Shown here: positions 8,900-10,000 of the stretch, piece after piece
Layout of the letters: each line of letters begins with the position of its first letter
How positions within the stretch are numbered: position 1 is the first letter of the stretch
Source: Chromera velia
Lineage: Eukaryota > Sar > Chromeraceae
DNA length: 10,000 nucleotides
NCBI GenBank assembly: GCA_018398765.1
Contig: JAHBMJ010004324.1
Location: forward strand, 1-10,000
Reading direction: 5' to 3'
The notes under the pieces: generated by a model
What the model saw: the letters and a program-made list of their open reading frames with translations, nothing else
What the model was told of the DNA's origin: nothing
Database searches by the model: none
Made by a program: the position numbers and the translations under genes

Positions 8900-9146
8900 G
8901 GTGTGTATGTATGAGAGAGAGAGCTGGAGAGAGAATGCATCAATGGATGGATGGATGAACGAATGTGCATGCACATCTATGCGTATATCTCTCTGTGCAG
9001 GTGCACGTCTGCACCCCTTCGAGCTTCCAGCGTACCCCCCTCTTCTAGCCCCGCCGGATGACTTGGGTGAGACGGTTTTCTCCCCGCCAGACTATTCTAA
9101 TCTGCAGTCAAATCTAGAGGCTTACACAACACACATGACGGATTGA
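1438..9146 (+). CDS. AP5Z1: AP-5 adaptor complex subunit zeta (AP5Z1-like), multi-exon gene
   Basis: This is the large zeta subunit of the AP-5 adaptor complex. The complex acts at late endosomes/lysosomes with the SPG11 and SPG15 proteins. Similarity to human AP5Z1 as I recall it is spread over the whole product in the same order: [31 protein letters not shown] and [37 protein letters not shown] and [67 protein letters not shown]; ending [14 protein letters not shown]. Exons: 1438-3546, 4210-4383, 4824-5249, 5835-5968, 6387-6621, 6982 to about 7902/7910, an unresolved part, then 9001-9146. Introns 1-3 and 5 are phase 0 and follow CAG; intron 4 is phase 2. The start ATG has A at -3 and G at +4. 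The product is well over 1,300 residues against about 800 in human because of two low-complexity insertions. The fold is expected to be an alpha-solenoid, with no signal peptide or transmembrane helix. Identity is firm; the C-terminal gene model is not. Confidence 0.85.
3547..4209 (+). other. Intron 1 (663 bp)
   Basis: Donor CAG|gtacat, acceptor ttcgtcag|GTC, phase 0. About a quarter of it is a CT/GT microsatellite. The remainder shows no gene. Open frames that cross it are repeat translations. Confidence 0.85.
3670..3849. repeat. (TG)n/(TC)n compound microsatellite in intron 1
   Basis: Alternating blocks of tg and tc dinucleotides with few interruptions, ending in a short tgcgcgc stretch. 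The blocks switch TC, TG, TC, TG. Lies wholly inside intron 1. Confidence 0.95.
4210..4383 (+). CDS. AP5Z1: AP5Z1-like exon 2 (58 codons)
   Basis: Reads [16 protein letters not shown], then [18 protein letters not shown], and ends ATMRNPLQ at CAG 4381-4383 before donor gtaggg. It joins exon 1 in phase 0, giving [11 protein letters not shown]. This corresponds to the stretch after the VLDVLC motif in human AP5Z1. The 58 codons are uninterrupted. The frame shift against the long open frame that begins at 4173 shows that frame is not the real one here. Confidence 0.82.
4384..4823 (+). other. Intron 2 (440 bp)
   Basis: Donor CAG|gtaggg, acceptor ccctcccgcag|GCT, phase 0. It contains a TGCATGC at 4412, several near-copies of catacatgg/catgcatg, and a (GC)n(GA)n tract. 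No gene is seen inside it. Confidence 0.82.
4555..4606. repeat. (GC)n followed by (GA)n tract
   Basis: A run of alternating gc (about 4557-4570) passes directly into a (ga) run to 4606. Alternating GC can adopt Z-DNA and a purine mirror tract can adopt triplex. The position is intronic. Confidence 0.95.
4824..5249 (+). CDS. AP5Z1: AP5Z1-like exon 3 (142 codons), best-conserved block
   Basis: Begins [18 protein letters not shown] and ends [10 protein letters not shown] at CAG 5247-5249 before donor gtacgt. It carries the clearest AP5Z1 signature: [11 protein letters not shown], a phenylalanine-rich FPAVFKVL step, then [18 protein letters not shown], matching the human LLDLPCLTAVLD region. A short Gly run near 5098-5107 and a Gly/Ser linker ([15 protein letters not shown]) are the only low-complexity parts. 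Phase 0 at both ends. Length and spacing between motifs are close to human. Confidence 0.88.
5250..5834 (+). other. Intron 3 (585 bp)
   Basis: Donor CAG|gtacgt, acceptor catgcgcag|ATG, phase 0. The acceptor has a poor pyrimidine tract, but joining LRILWQ to [10 protein letters not shown] keeps the frame and the similarity. The middle is a degenerate CA repeat with a TGCATGC at 5640. Confidence 0.75.
5525..5730. repeat. Degenerate (CA)n-rich repeat in intron 3
   Basis: Cacaca, cagaca and caaaca units without a strict period, broken near 5600-5700 by gcatgcac, catacgtacgtgc and catatcatgcc words. This is the only intron where the CA strand, rather than GT, is on the sense side. Confidence 0.85.
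5835..5968 (+). CDS. AP5Z1: AP5Z1-like exon 4 (134 bp)
   Basis: Reads [18 protein letters not shown], then [14 protein letters not shown] and LVPALLG, and ends with AG of a split arginine codon before donor gtccgt (phase 2). It joins exon 5 to give LLGR-FAQLYP, matching LLLGRSDSLYP in human. The phase agreement and restored motif across the junction support both boundaries. Confidence 0.8.
5996..6028. repeat. (CT)n microsatellite in intron 4
   Basis: Uninterrupted ct dinucleotides, preceded by ggttggttggtt and ended by cag. Confidence 0.97.
6256..6384. repeat. (CT)n then (GT)n microsatellite forming the exon 5 acceptor tract
   Basis: A long ct run broken by gtctgtctgt, then a gt run that reaches the gcag acceptor at 6386. 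The microsatellite is itself the pyrimidine tract and spacer for the exon 5 splice site. Confidence 0.95.
6387..6621 (+). CDS. AP5Z1: AP5Z1-like exon 5 (235 bp)
   Basis: After completing the split Arg codon it reads [28 protein letters not shown], then [18 protein letters not shown] and [13 protein letters not shown] matches the conserved WAIGEY of human AP5Z1. The end is placed at CAG 6619-6621 because the next exon then gives [15 protein letters not shown], aligning with VEQ-INKFFEALEAL. That donor is gcacgt, a GC and not a GT. The nearby GT at 6626 would break the frame against the exon 6 acceptor. The unspliced frame continues to a stop near 6706 with no recognisable sequence. Confidence 0.8.
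6622..6981 (+). other. Intron 5 (360 bp), predicted GC-AG intron
   Basis: Donor CAG|gcacgt, acceptor cgtgcgtgcag|ATTATT, phase 0. Contains a short (TG)n run at about 6937-6960 and a degenerate pyrimidine stretch before the acceptor. Nothing else is seen. Confidence 0.65.
6982..7910 (+). CDS. AP5Z1: AP5Z1-like exon 6 with large Gly-rich insertion
   Basis: Starts [18 protein letters not shown], matching the human FFEALEALLFE region. Then comes about 190 codons of Gly/Pro/Arg/Ser-rich sequence (7036-7605) with no counterpart in human. The conserved part resumes at [20 protein letters not shown], then [18 protein letters not shown] and LIATVLLQ, matching the last helices of human AP5Z1. The 3' end is uncertain. 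The best donor by sequence is GG|gtaagt at 7911 (exon ends 7910, phase 2). A weaker GAG|gtcgtt at 7903 is phase 0. Unspliced, the frame stops at TAA 7912-7914. Confidence 0.78.
7036..7605 (+). other. Possible in-frame retained intron (exitron) in exon 6
   Basis: Bounded by CAG|gtgggag and cccctcag|TTTTCC, 570 bp long (190 codons) and free of stops. Removing it would join EAMQ directly to [19 protein letters not shown], close to the spacing in human. The interior is purine-rich with many g-runs, unlike the CT/GT-rich introns of the same gene but like a disordered coding insertion. Either reading is possible. Confidence 0.4.
7986..8541 (+). CDS. Tentative additional C-terminal exon of the AP5Z1-like gene
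   Basis: A frame open from about 7957 to 8621 reads [20 protein letters not shown] near its start, then [20 protein letters not shown] and further Ser/Leu/Cys-rich sequence. Acceptors at tcacttttcag|AAT (exon from 7986) or gtctcgttcag|GTC (from 8013) both enter this frame in phase 0, but need the weaker exon 6 donor at 7903. A phase-1 donor at 8542 (CAC|gtaccc) would join correctly to the last exon at 9001. The strong donor at 7911 leads instead into a frame that stops at about 8131. An exon in this interval is required because no exon 6 donor has the phase needed by the last exon. Its exact limits are a guess. There is no human counterpart for this stretch. Confidence 0.3.
8261..8300. repeat. 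Perfect 20-bp tandem duplication
   Basis: The unit at 8261-8280 is repeated exactly at 8281-8300 (tctctcgagg gaattctttc). Twenty is not a multiple of three, so if the region is coding the duplication shifts the downstream frame. Confidence 0.97.
8567..8604. repeat. (GTCT)n tetranucleotide microsatellite
   Basis: About nine uninterrupted gtct units preceding gtccgc. Confidence 0.97.
8733..8957. repeat. (GT)n-rich tract with GA and ATGG tails
   Basis: Degenerate gtgtgc/gtgcgt words, a pure gt run at about 8853-8884, gcgcgcg, a short ga run near 8913, and an atgg repeat at 8943-8957. Repeat translations on both strands (Cys-Val on plus, Thr-His on minus) are not genes. Confidence 0.93.
9001..9146 (+). 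CDS. AP5Z1: AP5Z1-like last exon
   Basis: Two bases complete a codon begun upstream, then it reads [35 protein letters not shown] and ends with TGA at 9144-9146. [14 protein letters not shown] resembles the VCSPRYHRDAN region near the human C terminus, which supports this frame. The other two frames stop within about 60 bases. The exon must be entered in phase 1. Confidence 0.65.
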
Positions 9147-9157
9147 CTTGAAATGCT

Positions 9158-9302
9158 AATAAACAGCTCTAGAGTCTGATAGTCGGTAGCAGTATGTACT
9201 AAAGAAGGCAAGGGTAAAGAATGGAGCTATAAGGTAATAAAAACTATGATTTCAAAGAAATAAAGAATTGTGCATACAAATAATATCATATCAATCAATA
9301 AA
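9158..9302 (+). promoter_or_regulatory. AATAAA polyadenylation-like hexamers in the 3' UTR
   Basis: AATAAA occurs at 9158-9163, 9236-9241, 9259-9264 and 9297-9302 in AT-rich sequence just after the stop codon. The first is only 12 bases past the stop. Which one is used, if any, cannot be told. Confidence 0.45.
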
Positions 9303-10000
9303 ATAACAACTTGAATTTCTTTTCTTAACGTTATATCGTTTTTTTTTCTGGTTCTTTCTTTTTATGCTAGCCTTCATCATGCTATATTGATGCAGCGGTG
9401 TTTTCTAGATATTGTTCACTTGTTCTCTAGCTTGATCTCTGTGACAAACTCTGTCAAGATGTTAATTATAACCACTTTCTAACCAGTCTGTGTTCAGTTA
9501 TTCGAAAACGATCAATCTAAACCACTGACAGCCTATAGCAGCCCATAGTGATTAGTGATTAGTGGTGCCCTAGAGCACTGTCGCCGTTTTATCTTATAGA
9601 GGTCGCCCCCGTAAACGGCAGGGGGGTGTACCTCATCGCTGAGGCTCAGACCACACCCCGTAGCCCACCTGGTTTCCCAGGCTGCTAACAAACAACAATC
9701 TGTCTGCGCTTTGTATGCTTTGGTCTATGGGCTGCTCAGAAGGGACTGCTCCAAAAATCGATCCAATGACACAGGACGAAAGGGCACTTTGGCTTTGTGT
9801 ACGCCCTCTCTCCATTCTTCTCTCAGCGATTTCTCCTTCTCCCTCAAAATAGTTTTCGATACCTCTTTGCCCAGCGTAAGGATTCCAGCCGAATAACGGT
9901 CAGACTGGCACTTACTTCTCTCTCTTAAAAACGAGAGATAGTTTATGTATTAACTAATCAAAGGTTCACGTCTCTCTCCATCCAGGCCGTCTATTGACGT
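9303..10000. other. Intergenic region, no gene supported
   Basis: AT-rich to about 9570, then mixed composition. It contains paired short tandem repeats at 9529-9548 (cagccyatag twice) and 9549-9562 (tgattag twice) and nested inverted repeats at 9623-9681. A pyrimidine tract ending ccatccag|GCC at about 9975 could be a splice acceptor for a following plus-strand gene, but only 15 bases remain. Two open frames of about 60 residues on opposite strands near 9633-9896 show no recognisable protein. Confidence 0.5.
9623..9681. other. Nested inverted repeats, possible structured element
   Basis: GGGGTGT (9623-9629) pairs with ACACCCC (9653-9659). Inside it CCTCA (9631-9635) pairs with TGAGG (9640-9644) over a tcgc loop. 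Next to it CCTGG (9668-9672) pairs with CCAGG (9677-9681) over a tttc loop. It does not match tRNA, 5S rRNA or spliceosomal snRNA patterns that I know. Confidence 0.35.

Larger units (their letters stand above)
8542..9000 (+). other. Probable last intron (5' end uncertain)
   Basis: The acceptor atctctctgtgcag|GTGCACG at 9000 is good. The donor depends on the unresolved upstream exon. The interval is dominated by (TCTG)n and (GT)n repeats with a TGCATGC at 8966. No gene is seen. Confidence 0.5.

Noticed and set aside
9601-9700. tRNA or snRNA gene in the hairpin region
   Set aside because: There is no T-arm consensus, no cloverleaf spacing, no Sm site and no known snRNA core sequence.
9633-9896. 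Two opposing open frames of about 60 codons
   Set aside because: They are short, overlap each other, match no family I recognise, and have no splice or promoter context.

Overview
The window looks like nuclear DNA of a eukaryote with intron-rich genes. The best fit is a coccidian apicomplexan of the Toxoplasma/Cystoisospora/Sarcocystis kind. The reasons are clustered TGCATGC palindromes in a promoter, long Ser/Arg/Glu/Gly-rich insertions inside a conserved protein, and introns packed with (CT)n and (GT)n microsatellites. The genus is inferred; no marker gene is present. There is no bacterial, phage, CRISPR or transposon signature.

Layout. (1) Bases 1-716 hold a continuous open frame on the minus strand, the 5' part of a gene that runs off the left edge. 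Its distal part is a 27-residue tandem repeat. The product is not recognised. (2) Bases 717-1437 are the intergenic region between that gene and a divergent plus-strand gene. It carries seven TGCATGC heptamers, homopolymer A/T tracts and an 11-bp tandem repeat, and is probably a shared promoter. (3) Bases 1438-9146 are one multi-exon plus-strand gene, identified by residue-level similarity over its whole length as the zeta subunit of adaptor complex AP-5 (AP5Z1, the human SPG48 protein). Six exons are placed with consistent reading phase: 1438-3546, 4210-4383, 4824-5249, 5835-5968, 6387-6621 and 6982 to about 7902/7910. The last exon is 9001-9146. The part between 7903 and 9000 must contain at least one more exon, and I could not resolve it uniquely. 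(4) Bases 9147-10000 are AT-rich 3' UTR and intergenic DNA with several AATAAA hexamers, small tandem repeats and a patch of nested inverted repeats.

Biology. AP-5 is a late-endosome/lysosome adaptor that works with the SPG11 and SPG15 proteins. Zeta is one of its two large alpha-solenoid subunits. The predicted protein here is about 1,400 residues or more, against about 800 in human. The excess sits in two low-complexity blocks, one in exon 1 and one in exon 6. The exon 6 block can also be read as an in-frame intron. The intron after exon 5 appears to use a GC donor.

I see no sign of a wholly new system. The most useful points to check are the GC-AG intron, the possible exitron, the unresolved C-terminal exons beside a 20-bp tandem duplication, and the repeat protein at the left edge.
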